Counted from the stretch's first letter, positions 8,314 to 16,767 are shown. The stretch: 64,000 bases of DNA from Rhodobacteraceae bacterium D3-12 (GCA_025916135.1 CP104793.1:1364001-1428000), one strand, 5' to 3'. Notes: generated by a model from the sequence alone, not told the origin. Numbers and translations are program-made.

Positions 8314-9024
8314 ATGAAAGAGCCATTGGTTCTCGTGCCCGGCATGATGTGTGATGCGCGGCTTTATGGCCCGCAAGTCGAGGCGTTGAGCCGCGAGCGT
8401 TCGGTCATGGTGGCCTGTGCGACGCAGGGCGAGCGGATAGAGGAGATCGCATCAGATATCCTGATGGCGAGCCCGCAGAAATTCGCGTTGGCCGGGTTGA
8501 GCATGGGTGGAATCATCGCGATGGAAATCATGCGGCGTGCGCCCGAACGGGTGACGCGGATCGCTCTGATGGATACCAATGCGCAGGCCGAAACGCCCCA
8601 GACATCGGCGGGTTATGAGCCGATGATCGTGGGGGTCAAGGCGGGCAAGCTGGACGAGGTGATGCGCGGCTTTATGAAGCCTGACTATCTTGCGCCGGGG
8701 CCGGGGCGGATCGAGGTTTTGAACCTGATGTCCGAGATGGCGCGCGCGCTGGGGCCGGAGGTGTTTATCCGGCAGGTGCGGGCGTTGCAGCGGCGGCGCG
8801 ATCAGCAGGCGACATTGCGCAAATGCAAGGTGCCCGCGTTGATCATGTGCGGGGCGCATGACCGGCTGACCCCCGTAAAGCGGCATGAGTTCATGGCCGA
8901 GTTGATCCCCTATGCCAAGTTGCAGGTGATCGAAGAGGCGGGGCATGTGCCGACGCTGGAGGCGCCCGAGCAGGTCACGCAGGCGCTGCGGGATTGGATG
9001 GAGCAGCCATTCGTGTTGCAATAG
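8314..9024 (+). CDS. Alpha/beta hydrolase (third in the cluster)
   Basis: The 236-residue product begins MKEPLVLVPGMMCDARLYGPQ, an oxyanion-hole strand, followed by the nucleophile elbow AGLSMGGIIAME. The acid lies in MCGAHDRLTPVKRH and the histidine in IEEAGHVPTLEAPEQV, so the triad is complete. It has no signal peptide or membrane helix. AAGGAG lies 13 nt upstream, a long spacing. It is a single-domain esterase, lactonase or acyltransferase of the family often labelled by BioH or MenH similarity. The actual substrate is not known. It is the third hydrolase within 4.3 kb, but sequence similarity between the three is low. Confidence 0.85.
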   Translation: MKEPLVLVPGMMCDARLYGPQVEALSRERSVMVACATQGERIEEIASDILMASPQKFALAGLSMGGIIAMEIMRRAPERVTRIALMDTNAQAETPQTSAGYEPMIVGVKAGKLDEVMRGFMKPDYLAPGPGRIEVLNLMSEMARALGPEVFIRQVRALQRRRDQQATLRKCKVPALIMCGAHDRLTPVKRHEFMAELIPYAKLQVIEEAGHVPTLEAPEQVTQALRDWMEQPFVLQ

Positions 9025-9029
9025 GCGGC

Positions 9030-9257
9030 ATGGCGGGTGTCGTTCAAAAATCAAAGCGTTTGATCAAGCGGGCACAGGTGTGGAGCCGGAAGCATTTGCC
9101 ACCGGGGATGCGGCTTGTGGCCGGGCTGTGCCTGATGGTGGGGGGCGTGTTGGGCTTCTTGCCGGTGCTGGGATTTTGGATGATCCCGCTGGGCGTGGCG
9201 GTGGCGGCGTTGGACGTGGTGCCGTTTTGGCGGTGGTTGCGCGGGCGCGGGAAGTGA
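9030..9257 (+). CDS. Small membrane protein (75 aa)
   Basis: The start at 9030 is 6 nt after the stop of the preceding hydrolase. The product has a strongly basic N-terminal segment (QKSKRLIKRAQVWSRKHLPP), then one long or two short hydrophobic helices (about residues 28-60, rich in Gly and Val with a central FLPVLGFWMIPLG), then a basic tail. The Pro/Gly pattern in the middle suggests a re-entrant hairpin with both ends in the cytoplasm. It resembles short membrane proteins of the PGPGW type. No function is known to me. Confidence 0.65.
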   Translation: MAGVVQKSKRLIKRAQVWSRKHLPPGMRLVAGLCLMVGGVLGFLPVLGFWMIPLGVAVAALDVVPFWRWLRGRGK

Positions 9258-9285
9258 CGGCGGGCTCGGGGCCGTTTGGTGGGGC

Positions 9286-9310
9286 GGTGGGGTGAAACCC
9301 CACCCTACGG
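9286..9310. repeat. Intergenic palindromic repeat, copy 2
   Basis: This is an exact copy of the 25-bp unit at 6966-6990 (palindrome GGTGGGGTGAAACCCCACC plus CTACGG). It lies between the convergent small-membrane-protein gene (+) and DUF6151 gene (-), overlapping the last codons of the latter. A role as a transcription end is possible in this position. Confidence 0.75.
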
Positions 9311-9871
9311 CGTGGCGGCTTTGCGTTCTTCGCGGGTGAGGGTGCGCGGCGTGCGGATGGGCTTGCCGGTGTCATCGAAAAACGGATTCTCGCGCCAGCT
9401 TCCCGAGAGATTGGCCGAAAGCATGAGTTGCGCGACGCGCCATGCCAAGTGGCCCATACCCTTGTGGCGGTATTTGCCGTTGGCTTGTTTCTTGAACACA
9501 TAAGCGCCGCGCGGCGGCAGGGCCGAGGTGTCAGATAAGCGCGCGGCGATAAACCCACCGACGTTCAACCGCGGGCCACGCAGGGTCGATGTGATCGGCG
9601 TATTGCAGCAATCGGCATACCAGCGGAACATCCCGCGCGGCGACAGGCGCATGGCGGACAGGTGGTCTGTTCCGGCGGTGAAATGCACATGCTCGGGCAG
9701 GGTTTGCCAAATGTCGATGCCATCGGGGGCCGGGTCGGGCTGATTAAGGTGGATCATCGCGGCGCGGCAATCGGCGCAATGACAGGTGACGCGGTTACCG
9801 GATTTTGCCGATGGCACGCTGACATAGCCCTGAACGGTGCCGCAGGTGCAGGAAAAGGGAATGTCGGTCAT
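9305..9871 (-). CDS. DUF6151 family protein (GFA-like zinc site)
   Basis: The 188-residue protein begins with FSCTCGTVQGYVSV, followed by VTCHCADCRAAM and a later YADCCNTPIT. This CxCG...CHCxDC...CC arrangement is the zinc-binding pattern of the glutathione-dependent formaldehyde-activating (GFA) fold, in the DUF6151 branch typical of Rhodobacteraceae. The enzymatic role of this branch is not established. I start at the ATG at 9871, since upstream residues (PLSSHNCLPGATQ) do not look conserved. The last codons run into an intergenic repeat. It is convergent with the preceding genes and lies alone. Confidence 0.75.
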   Translation of the reverse strand: MTDIPFSCTCGTVQGYVSVPSAKSGNRVTCHCADCRAAMIHLNQPDPAPDGIDIWQTLPEHVHFTAGTDHLSAMRLSPRGMFRWYADCCNTPITSTLRGPRLNVGGFIAARLSDTSALPPRGAYVFKKQANGKYRHKGMGHLAWRVAQLMLSANLSGSWRENPFFDDTGKPIRTPRTLTREERKAATP

Positions 9872-10030
9872 CTGCGTCGCCCCCGGCAAACAGTTGTGGG
9901 AGGAGAGTGGGCCTTGCAACCGGGGGCGTCAAGGGACGCGCAAAGCAAAGCGCACCCCTTTTGGAAAGAGGTGCGCGATACCCTGCGGAGCAGGTGGCAT
10001 TTGCGTTGCTGAGGGCGCCGCGGCGCGGGA

Positions 10031-11341
10031 TCAGGCGGCGTTTTTGTTTGCGGCTTTGCCCGGCTTGGTCTTTTTCGCGGCTGTTTTCTTGGGGGCCGCT
10101 TTTTTGGGCGCATCCGAGTTGGCGTCGATGAACTCAATCACCAGCGGGCGGATGTTGTTGCGCCAGCTTGAGCCGGCAAAGATGCCGTAGTGGCCTGCGC
10201 CGGGTTCGACGTGGCTCGCTTTTTTCTCATCCGGGAGGCCGGTGCAGAGATCAAGTGCTGCGATACATTGGCCGGGGGCCGAGATGTCATCTTTTTCGCC
10301 TTCGACGGTTTTGACCGCGACAGTGGTGATTTTGCCGATGTCGACTTTGTGGCCATCAACGACGAATTCGTTTTTGGCGATCTCACCGTTTTTGAAGATA
10401 CGTTCCACGGTCGAGAGGTAGAATTCGGCCGTCATATCCATCACGGCGAGATATTCGTCGTAAAAGCGGTTGTGCGGGTCATGATCGCTGGCTTCGCCGC
10501 GCATGACGCGCATGATCTGATCCTGGAACGCTTTTGAGTGACGCTCGGCGTTCATCGACATGAAGGAGGTGAGCTGAAGCAGGCCGGGATAGACCTGACG
10601 GCCGACGCCGGGGTATTTGAAGCCGACACGCTGGATCATGGCATGCTCGAGCTGACCCATGGTGACGCGGGCGCCGAAGTCGGTCACATCGGTGGCGGCG
10701 GCATCGGGGTCAATCGGGCCACCAATCAGGGTGAGCGAGCTTGGCTGCGCATCAGGGCCCTGTTCAGCCAGATAGGCGGTGGCCGCAAGGGTCAGCGGCG
10801 CGGGCTGGCACACGGCGATCACATGGGTGTCGGGGCCGAGCTCTTTCATGAAATCGACAAGGTAGAGGGTGTAATCCTCGATATCGAACTTGCCTTCGGA
10901 AACGGGAATGTCGCGCGCGTTATGCCAATCAGTGATGTAGACTTCGCAATCGGTCATCAGCGAGATAACGGTGGAGCGCAGCAGCGTGGCGTAATGCCCG
11001 GACATAGGTGCGACAAGAAGCACTTTGCGCTTGAGGGGTTCGCGACCTACGACGTTGAAGTGGATGAGGTCACCAAAGGGGCGGGAGACAACAGTTTCGA
11101 TGTTGACGAGGTGGTCCCTGCCGTCTTCGCAAGTGTGCGAGCGGATGCCCCAGCCGGGTTTGACCAGCATACGTTGAAACGAGCGTTCGGTCACTTCGCC
11201 CCAAGCAGCGAGCCATTGCAGCGCAGGGTTTGGCACCATCGAGAAGATCGGGTAGGATGCAAGAGCAAGGGTGGAGGCCCCCAACCATTGATTAGTATTA
11301 CGGACGGTTTCCATAAGGTCGTAGCTTGCCATGTTGCGCAT
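10031..11341 (-). CDS. phaZ: Intracellular polyhydroxyalkanoate depolymerase
   Basis: This 436-residue protein matches class I intracellular PHB depolymerases (PhaZ), which thiolyse or hydrolyse amorphous granule polymer. Cys178 lies in VIAVCQPAPLT, the position of the catalytic Cys of this family in place of the usual Ser. The late GAGHYGIFAGSSWRNNI segment carries the His. There is no signal peptide, as expected for a granule-bound enzyme. The last 30 or so residues are a Lys/Ala/Pro-rich tail (APKKAAPKKTAAKKTKP), beyond the catalytic domain and perhaps for granule or DNA contact. AAGGA lies 7 nt before the ATG at 11341. It is divergent from phaC with a shared region holding PhaR-type sites. 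Confidence 0.93.
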   Translation of the reverse strand: MRNMASYDLMETVRNTNQWLGASTLALASYPIFSMVPNPALQWLAAWGEVTERSFQRMLVKPGWGIRSHTCEDGRDHLVNIETVVSRPFGDLIHFNVVGREPLKRKVLLVAPMSGHYATLLRSTVISLMTDCEVYITDWHNARDIPVSEGKFDIEDYTLYLVDFMKELGPDTHVIAVCQPAPLTLAATAYLAEQGPDAQPSSLTLIGGPIDPDAAATDVTDFGARVTMGQLEHAMIQRVGFKYPGVGRQVYPGLLQLTSFMSMNAERHSKAFQDQIMRVMRGEASDHDPHNRFYDEYLAVMDMTAEFYLSTVERIFKNGEIAKNEFVVDGHKVDIGKITTVAVKTVEGEKDDISAPGQCIAALDLCTGLPDEKKASHVEPGAGHYGIFAGSSWRNNIRPLVIEFIDANSDAPKKAAPKKTAAKKTKPGKAANKNAA

Positions 11342-11402
11342 GTGCGTATCCTTTGTTTTGCTCGGGGCCGTCCCGATGTCGTGAGCTCGGTCCCTCCAAC
11401 CG

Positions 11403-11425
11403 GCTGCACGATGCTGCATAGCAGC
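11403..11425. promoter_or_regulatory. Probable PhaR operator between phaZ and phaC
   Basis: The sequence contains TGC-rich half-sites ending in the palindrome GCTGCATAGCAGC (11413-11425). It fits the CTGC-N3-GCAG form reported for the Paracoccus PhaR repressor. The same vocabulary occurs upstream of phaP and phaR. Its position about 25 bp before phaC suggests that PhaR also controls phaC and perhaps phaZ. Confidence 0.6.
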
Positions 11426-11448
11426 GAAGATAGGGAAAAAGTATTAAG

Positions 11449-13254
11449 ATGACAACAAAAGACAGCATAGCCCCGGAAACCTTGGACCGGATGAACGAAA
11501 ACCTGGCGCGGGTTGAGGCGCTGTCGCAACGATTAATCAACGTGATGAGTCATCGAAAACCGCCCAATGCACAGTTGAACGGGCCGGATCAGGAGCTGTT
11601 CGTGCGTGCCGCGGGTGCCTATTGGCAAGAGTGGATGCAGAATCCGGCGAAGATTTTCGAGCATCAGCTGGAATACTGGGGTAAAACGGTCAGTCACTTC
11701 ATGGAAGCGCAGAGCCAGTTCATGAAGGGTGAAATTGCCGCACCCGAAGATGACGGGCCGGAAGATATCCGTTTTGCCAACCCATTGTGGAAAACCAACC
11801 CCTATTTCAACTTCGTCAAGCGCCAGTACCAGCAGAACGCCGAGGCGATTCGTCAGGCGGTGGAGGATGTCGATGACCTTGAAGAGACCGACCGCAGGCG
11901 GTTGAAGTTCTTTTCGACGCAGATCATCGACATGATGGCGCCGACCAATTTCCTTGGCACCAACCCTGATGCGTTGGAGCGGGCGGTGGAGACCGAGGGC
12001 GAGTCTCTTGTGCAGGGGTTGGAAAACCTTGTTGCCGATCTTGAGCGGAACGACGGCGAAATGTTGGTGCGGCTGGCGGATGAGGATGCTTTCGAGTTGG
12101 GCCGGAACGTGGCGACCACCGAGGGCGAGGTGATCTTTCGCAACCGGATGATGGAGCTGATCCAGTATAGTCCGCAGACCGACGAGGTGCATGCCACGCC
12201 GCTGATCATCTTTCCGCCGTGGATCAACAAGTTTTATATCCTTGACCTGAAGCCGCAAAATTCGCTGATCAAGTGGATTGTCGAGCAGGGGTATACGTTG
12301 TTTGTGGTCTCGTGGGTCAATCCGGGGTCGGCCTATCGCGATGTCGGCATGGAGGCCTATGTCGAGGAGGGGATGCTGGAAGCGATCCGGGTGGTGAAGG
12401 AGATCACCGGCGAGAAACAGGTCAACACCGTTGGCTATTGTATTGCGGGCACGACGCTGAACATGACGCTGGCGCTGTTGAACAAGCGCGGCGACAAGTC
12501 GGTGAAGTCGGCCACCTTCTTTACCGCGCTCACCGATTTTTCCGATCAGGGGGAGTTCGTGCCCTTCCTGCAGGATGATTTCATCAACGGGATTGTCGAG
12601 GAGGTCGACGAGGTTGGTGTGCTGCGCAGTTTTATCATGTCGCGCACGATGTCGTTCCTGCGATCCAATGATCTTGTCTACAAACCGGCGATCAAGAGCT
12701 ACATGCTGGGCGAGACGCCGCCGGCGTTTGATTTGCTGTTCTGGAATGGCGACAGCACCAATTTGCCGGGGCGGATGACGCGCGAGTATCTGCAATGGCT
12801 GTGCCAGCACAACAAGTTCTGTGATGGCGGGCTGCAAATCCTAGATCAAAAGGTGCATATCAGCGATGTCGATGTGCCGTTCTGCGCCGTCACCTGCGAG
12901 ACCGATCATATTGCCGCGTGGAAGGATTGCTATCGCGGGATGCGGCAGGCGGGATCGAAACAGAAGCTGTTTATCCTGTCACAGTCGGGCCATATCGCCG
13001 GGATCGTTAATCCGCCGTCCAAGAAGAAGTACGGCCATTATACGAATGGTGACACGGATCAGGATCACGCCGCATGGTATGAAGGTGCAACCTTTCACGA
13101 AGGGTCATGGTGGCCACGCTGGGAAAGCTGGCTGCGCAAGCGTTCGGGCAAGATGATCCCGGCGCGCGTACCGGGCGATTCGGGCTATACACCGCTTGCT
13201 CCGGCGCCGGTAGGGACCTATGTGGTGGCGAAACCTTTGCTTGATTTACAGTAG
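11449..13254 (+). CDS. phaC: Class I poly(3-hydroxyalkanoate) synthase
   Basis: The 601-residue protein is a typical class I PHA synthase, polymerising 3-hydroxyacyl-CoA (mainly 3-hydroxybutyryl-CoA) at the granule surface. The N-terminal domain (about 1-200) includes PLWKTNPYFNFVKRQY. The catalytic alpha/beta-hydrolase domain has Cys331 in VGYCIAGTTL, the synthase lipase box, an acid region in FCAVTCETDHIAAW and His515 in LSQSGHIAGIVNPP. Length is normal (about 590-600). The start follows a purine-rich but weak ribosome site. phaP and phaR follow on the same strand, but phaA/phaB are not in this window, as is usual in this group. Confidence 0.96.
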   Translation: MTTKDSIAPETLDRMNENLARVEALSQRLINVMSHRKPPNAQLNGPDQELFVRAAGAYWQEWMQNPAKIFEHQLEYWGKTVSHFMEAQSQFMKGEIAAPEDDGPEDIRFANPLWKTNPYFNFVKRQYQQNAEAIRQAVEDVDDLEETDRRRLKFFSTQIIDMMAPTNFLGTNPDALERAVETEGESLVQGLENLVADLERNDGEMLVRLADEDAFELGRNVATTEGEVIFRNRMMELIQYSPQTDEVHATPLIIFPPWINKFYILDLKPQNSLIKWIVEQGYTLFVVSWVNPGSAYRDVGMEAYVEEGMLEAIRVVKEITGEKQVNTVGYCIAGTTLNMTLALLNKRGDKSVKSATFFTALTDFSDQGEFVPFLQDDFINGIVEEVDEVGVLRSFIMSRTMSFLRSNDLVYKPAIKSYMLGETPPAFDLLFWNGDSTNLPGRMTREYLQWLCQHNKFCDGGLQILDQKVHISDVDVPFCAVTCETDHIAAWKDCYRGMRQAGSKQKLFILSQSGHIAGIVNPPSKKKYGHYTNGDTDQDHAAWYEGATFHEGSWWPRWESWLRKRSGKMIPARVPGDSGYTPLAPAPVGTYVVAKPLLDLQ

Positions 13255-13267
13255 GTTAGGCGATTTA

Positions 13268-13318
13268 TTCTGCACTGCAGCAAAAAACCTTGCAATGCTG
13301 CAGTGCAGAAACTATGTT
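13268..13318 (+). promoter_or_regulatory. phaP promoter with overlapping PhaR operator
   Basis: A perfect 13-bp inverted repeat, TTCTGCACTGCAG (13268-13280) and its complement at 13298-13310, has a 17-nt spacer. Within it lies TTGCAA (13290-13295), which with TATGTT (13313-13318) forms a -35/-10 pair at 17-nt spacing. A repressor bound to the repeat would cover the -35 box. TGC-rich repeats upstream of phaP are the known binding sites of PhaR in Paracoccus, so PhaR control is expected. Confidence 0.7.
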
Positions 13319-13374
13319 CTTTGCAGACGCAGAAAAGCGGGATGGCCCGCACCGTTAATGTAAGGAACTTTGAA

Positions 13375-13818
13375 ATGACCAAGACACAAGATTTTTCCGC
13401 AATCATGAAAGACATGATGGGCGCATTCCCGGTAGACACCGCTGCTTTTGAAAAATCCTTCAAAAGCCAAGCAAGCCTGAACGAAAAGCTGACTTCGGTT
13501 GCTCTTTCGGCTGCTGAGAAATCCAACGAGATTTCGAGCAAATGGACCAAAGACACTTTGGCCAAACTGTCGGACATCGCCAAAGTCAAAGCAGAGCCTG
13601 CTGACTATGCAAAAGCCGTAACCGATTTCGCATCGGCCAGCGCCGAAGTTGCTGCTGAAAACATGGCTGCTTTCGCTGAGATCGCCAAAAAAGTCCAAAT
13701 GGACACCGTTGAGCTGCTTATGGCTGCTGGCAAAGACGTTTCGGAAGAAGCAACTGCCGCCATGAAAAAGGCCACCGACGATGTGACCACCGCAGCCAAA
13801 AAAGCGACTGCGAAATAA
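13375..13818 (+). CDS. phaP: Phasin, PHA granule surface protein
   Basis: The 147-residue protein is almost entirely alpha-helical, Ala/Lys-rich and amphipathic (ASLNEKLTSVALSAAEKSNEI, DFASASAEVAAENMAAFAEI), typical of PHA granule phasins. It coats the polymer surface and limits granule coalescence. The ATG at 13375 has AAGGAA 8 nt upstream, and the segment before it (from 13303) contains the promoter -10 box and is not coding. A strong intrinsic terminator follows. Its codon use is more even than its neighbours', as expected for a highly expressed small protein. Confidence 0.9.
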   Translation: MTKTQDFSAIMKDMMGAFPVDTAAFEKSFKSQASLNEKLTSVALSAAEKSNEISSKWTKDTLAKLSDIAKVKAEPADYAKAVTDFASASAEVAAENMAAFAEIAKKVQMDTVELLMAAGKDVSEEATAAMKKATDDVTTAAKKATAK

Positions 13819-13876
13819 GAACGTCAGGTTCCGCACCCCACTCTCCCTCTCCTCCCATAGGGGTGCGTTCCGCGTG

Positions 13877-13910
13877 AAGAGCGAGCCGGTCACGGCTCGC
13901 TCTTTTCTTT
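13877..13910 (+). terminator. Intrinsic terminator after phaP
   Basis: An 11-bp perfect stem, AAGAGCGAGCC (13877-13887) with its complement at 13894-13904, has a 6-nt loop and is followed by TTTTCTTTT-type sequence. This separates the abundant phasin transcript from phaR. Confidence 0.9.
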
Positions 13911-13912
13911 TA

Positions 13913-13952
13913 TGCTGCAAGGGCGTAAGCTTTGCTGCAATGCTGCATTTGC
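13913..13952 (+). promoter_or_regulatory. Probable PhaR autoregulatory site before phaR
   Basis: TGCTGCAA at 13913 and TTGCTGCAATGCTGCA from 13932 repeat the TGC vocabulary of the phaP operator, ending about 15 bp before the phaR start. PhaR of Paracoccus binds its own promoter region at such sequences, so autorepression is the likely role. Confidence 0.65.
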
Positions 13953-13967
13953 TGGGGAGGTAAACAC

Positions 13968-14528
13968 GTGGCCACGAGTGACAAACCGCTTCTTATCAAG
14001 CGCTACGCGAGCCGTAGGCTCTATAATACCGAGACCAGTGATTATGTGACGCTTGACGATATCGCCGGGTTCATCCGCGATGGGCGTGAAGTTCAGATTG
14101 TCGATTTGAAGACCGGCGATGACCTGACGCGGCAGTATCTTTTGCAGATCATCGCAGAGCATGAAAGCCGGGGCGAGAACGTGCTGCCGGTATCGGTTCT
14201 GAACGATCTGGTGCGCAGCTATACGACGCAGGCAACCAGCGTGGTGCCACAGTTTCTGGCGGCCAGTTTCGAGATGCTGCGCGACGGGCAATCCAAGATG
14301 ATGGAGAACATCGGGTCGATGAACCCGATGGCCAAGATGCCGGGCATGGAAGCGATGCAAGCGCAGCAGGACGCCTTTATCAAGGCGATGACCGGCGCGT
14401 GGACAGCCGCACCGTCGGCAACCAGCAGCCCAAAGAAAGACGACAAGGAAGAGGGTGGCGAAGAGCTTGATGCGATCAAGCAGCAGCTTGCCGATCTTCA
14501 GTCGAAGCTTTCTAAGTTCGGCAAGTAA
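13968..14528 (+). CDS. phaR: Polyhydroxyalkanoate synthesis repressor PhaR
   Basis: The 186-residue protein begins with the PHB accumulation regulator DNA-binding domain: LLIKRYASRRLYNTETSDYVTLDDI, residues about 8-70. The middle section (LVRSYTTQATSVVPQFLAAS) is the PHA-binding part, and an acidic linker with a coiled C-terminal helix (LDAIKQQLADLQSKLSKF) ends the protein. It senses free polymer: when granules form, PhaR leaves phaP and phaR operators to bind PHA. The start is a GTG at 13968 with GGGAGG 8 nt upstream. An ATG-like start at 13932 would sit inside the operator. Only 8 bp separate it from the next gene. Confidence 0.93.
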   Translation: MATSDKPLLIKRYASRRLYNTETSDYVTLDDIAGFIRDGREVQIVDLKTGDDLTRQYLLQIIAEHESRGENVLPVSVLNDLVRSYTTQATSVVPQFLAASFEMLRDGQSKMMENIGSMNPMAKMPGMEAMQAQQDAFIKAMTGAWTAAPSATSSPKKDDKEEGGEELDAIKQQLADLQSKLSKFGK

Positions 14529-14536
14529 GCCCGGTT

Positions 14537-15501
14537 ATGGCGGGCGGCCCCGGCAAGATAACCTTGTGGGGGATCGAGGTGTTTATCGCTACGGCCGAGG
14601 AGCGGTCGATCTCGGCTGCGGCGCGCCGATTGGGGGCGTCGCCGTCGGCGGTGTCGCAACAGCTGACCAATCTTGAGACCGCGATGGGCGTCACGCTTTT
14701 GCTGCGCAATGAGCGGCCTGTGCGATTGACGCCAGCCGGGGGATTTTCCGGCGGCGGGCGCAGATCATCCTGAGCGAGGCGGCGCAGGCGCGGGCGGAAT
14801 TGGCGAGCGGCGACATGAGTGCGCTGACCGGGTTTCGGCTGGGCATGATCGAGGATTTCGAGGCGGATGTGACGCCGCAGCTTTTGAGCCATATGGCGGG
14901 AGAGTTGCAGGGCTGCCAGTTTCTGCTCGACACCGGGGCGAGCCATTTTCTCTATGATCAGCTTGATGCGCAAGCCTTGGACGTGATTGTCGCGGCCGAG
15001 ATGGGGGCGGCGGCAGATTGGATGGAGGTTCATCCGATTTTGGAGGATGGCTTTGTGGTGGCCGCGCCCAAGGGGGCGGTTGATCCGGGCGGCAATGTGT
15101 TGAAACAGCTGCAGGATCTGCCATTGGTGCAATATACCTCGCGCCACTATATGGGCCGGTTGATTGCCGCGCATTTGGCGCGTCAGTACCTGACGCTGGC
15201 GCATCAGTTCGAGTTGGACAGCTATCACGCGATCCTTTCCTTGGTCGGGCAGGGCGCGGGGTGGACGATTCTGACGCCGCTTGCCTTGATGCGGGCGCGG
15301 CGGTTTGCTGGCGAGATTGACGTTCTGGAGCTTCCTTTTGCGCCGCTGTCGCGGCGGATCAACCTGACAGCGCGGGTTGGGGTGTTGCAGCATATGCCGG
15401 GGCAGGTGGCCGATGCATTGAAACCCATCGTGCAAGCAGCGGTGATTGATCCAGCCGTGAAAGCACATCCGTTCGTGGCGGATGTTGTGAAGGTGTTGTG
15501 A
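14537..15501 (+). pseudogene. LysR-family transcriptional regulator, split by a frameshift
   Basis: The first 70 codons give the winged HTH typical of LysR proteins: LWGIEVFIATAEERSISAAA, then SPSAVSQQLTNLETAMG and LTPAG. Reading leaves frame in a run of five G at 14738-14742. One added G gives ..LTPAGGIFRRRAQIILSEA, after which the effector domain continues without stops to 15501, restoring about 321 residues. A consensus error or a real inactivation would both explain it. The gene starts 8 bp after phaR. Its targets are unknown; alkB converges on it and is not an obvious partner. Confidence 0.8.
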
Positions 15502-15525
15502 CAGTGTAGTGATGGGCGGTGACGC

Positions 15526-15570
15526 GAATTCTTTCAAAGAATTCGGGCAAAAATTCTTGAAGAATTTTTG
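15526..15570. terminator. Two AT-rich palindromes between convergent genes
   Basis: GAATTCTTTCAAAGAATTC (15526-15544) is a 9+1+9 palindrome. It is followed by a second one (15549-15569) with arms AAAAATTCTT and AAGAATTTTT around a single G. They stand between the convergent lysR and alkB genes, and the T-rich arms make a bidirectional transcription end plausible. Confidence 0.6.
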
Positions 15571-15633
15571 GTGGGCGGGTCGCTTTTTGCGTGATGCATA
15601 AAGGGGCGTATTGGGCGGTGAATTGCGAAGATT

Positions 15634-16767
15634 TTAGCGCGGCATGGGATTGCGCGCCTTGTTATAGGCTGACCAATCGGTGATTTCAGGATAATACATC
15701 GCCCGCCATTTGCGCACGCGCGGGTTCATCACGCGCCGCCAGACGGGGGGCATCATCGCCGCCATGGTCATGATCGGATAGCCGTAGGGCAGCTGGGGCG
15801 CTTGATCCTCACCATAGTTTTGCAGGAGCGGAAAGCGGCGGTTGGGTTTGTAGTGGTGATCGGAGTGGCGTTGCAGGTTGATCAGCAGCCAGTTTGACGC
15901 CTTGTGCGCTGCGTTCCAGCTGTGATGCGGCATAACGTGTTCATATTTGCCATCGCCCAGGTGTTTGCGGGTCAACCCATAGTGTTCGACGTAATTGACC
16001 AATTCGAGCTGCCAGATCGCAACGCCCGCCTGAAACAGGAAGAGAAACAGCCCGGACCAGCCGCCAAGCAGCAACGCAAGGAGGAGCATCGCACCTTGCA
16101 GCCCCCAGTAACGCCAGAAGGGGTTCGAAGGGGCGGTCCAGGAGAGGTCTTTCTTGGCCAGTTTCTCGCGCTCTGCCCGGAAGGCGGATTTCAGGGACGA
16201 GACGAGGACACGCGGGTAAAAGCGGTGGAAGCCTTCGTTATAGCGCGCGGTGACCGGATCGCGCGGGGTGCCGACATAGCGGTGATGCACCAGCAGGTGT
16301 TCCGAGCGGAAATGCGAATAGAGCACCATCGCGAGGAGAATGTCGCCGAGCCAGCGTTCGGTATTGTTTTTCTGGTGCATCAGCTCGTGCGAGTAGTTGA
16401 TTCCGACAGTGCCGGTGATGACGCCAACGCCAAAGAACAGGCCGATTTTCTCAATCGTGGAGAGATGTCCGCTGTGGGTCGCATACCAGATTAGACCAAA
16501 CAGGGTCAGGAATTGCAGCGGCACCCAAGCCGTTGTAATTGCTTTGTAAAGGGTGAGTTTGTCTTCATCGGTGTCAAGGTCGGCGTTCTCGAGGTTGAGG
16601 CCGAGCAGCGCGTCGAGGGCCGAGAAGAGATACCACGTTACGACCGGCAAGAGCAGCACATACCAACCGCCCAGAACGGCCCCGACCCAAGCGATCGGGA
16701 TCAGCAGAAGCGAGAGCCAGAAGGGCAGCGCGTTTTGCGGGCGGGCGAGGTCTTGGGCGGTGATCAT
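15634..16767 (-). CDS. alkB: Alkane 1-monooxygenase-type membrane diiron hydroxylase
   Basis: The 377-residue protein has about six membrane helices and the His-rich boxes of AlkB hydroxylases: HELMH near residue 127, EHLLVHHRYVGT, a NYVEHYGL His segment, and LQRHSDHHYKPNR. These bind the two irons that activate oxygen for terminal hydroxylation of n-alkanes or related chains, with rubredoxin as electron donor. No rubredoxin or rubredoxin reductase gene is next to it. I chose the ATG at 16767 (GGAG 7 nt upstream); another ATG at 16806 would add 13 polar residues. It lies 44 bp after mutY on the same strand. Marine members often oxidise medium to long chains, but substrate range is not readable here. 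Confidence 0.9.
   Translation of the reverse strand: MITAQDLARPQNALPFWLSLLLIPIAWVGAVLGGWYVLLLPVVTWYLFSALDALLGLNLENADLDTDEDKLTLYKAITTAWVPLQFLTLFGLIWYATHSGHLSTIEKIGLFFGVGVITGTVGINYSHELMHQKNNTERWLGDILLAMVLYSHFRSEHLLVHHRYVGTPRDPVTARYNEGFHRFYPRVLVSSLKSAFRAEREKLAKKDLSWTAPSNPFWRYWGLQGAMLLLALLLGGWSGLFLFLFQAGVAIWQLELVNYVEHYGLTRKHLGDGKYEHVMPHHSWNAAHKASNWLLINLQRHSDHHYKPNRRFPLLQNYGEDQAPQLPYGYPIMTMAAMMPPVWRRVMNPRVRKWRAMYYPEITDWSAYNKARNPMPR

Noticed and set aside
11533-12837. A 434-codon open frame antisense to phaC
   Set aside because: It lies entirely opposite the phaC core and its product has no recognisable domain. It is a by-product of high GC and codon bias in the real gene.
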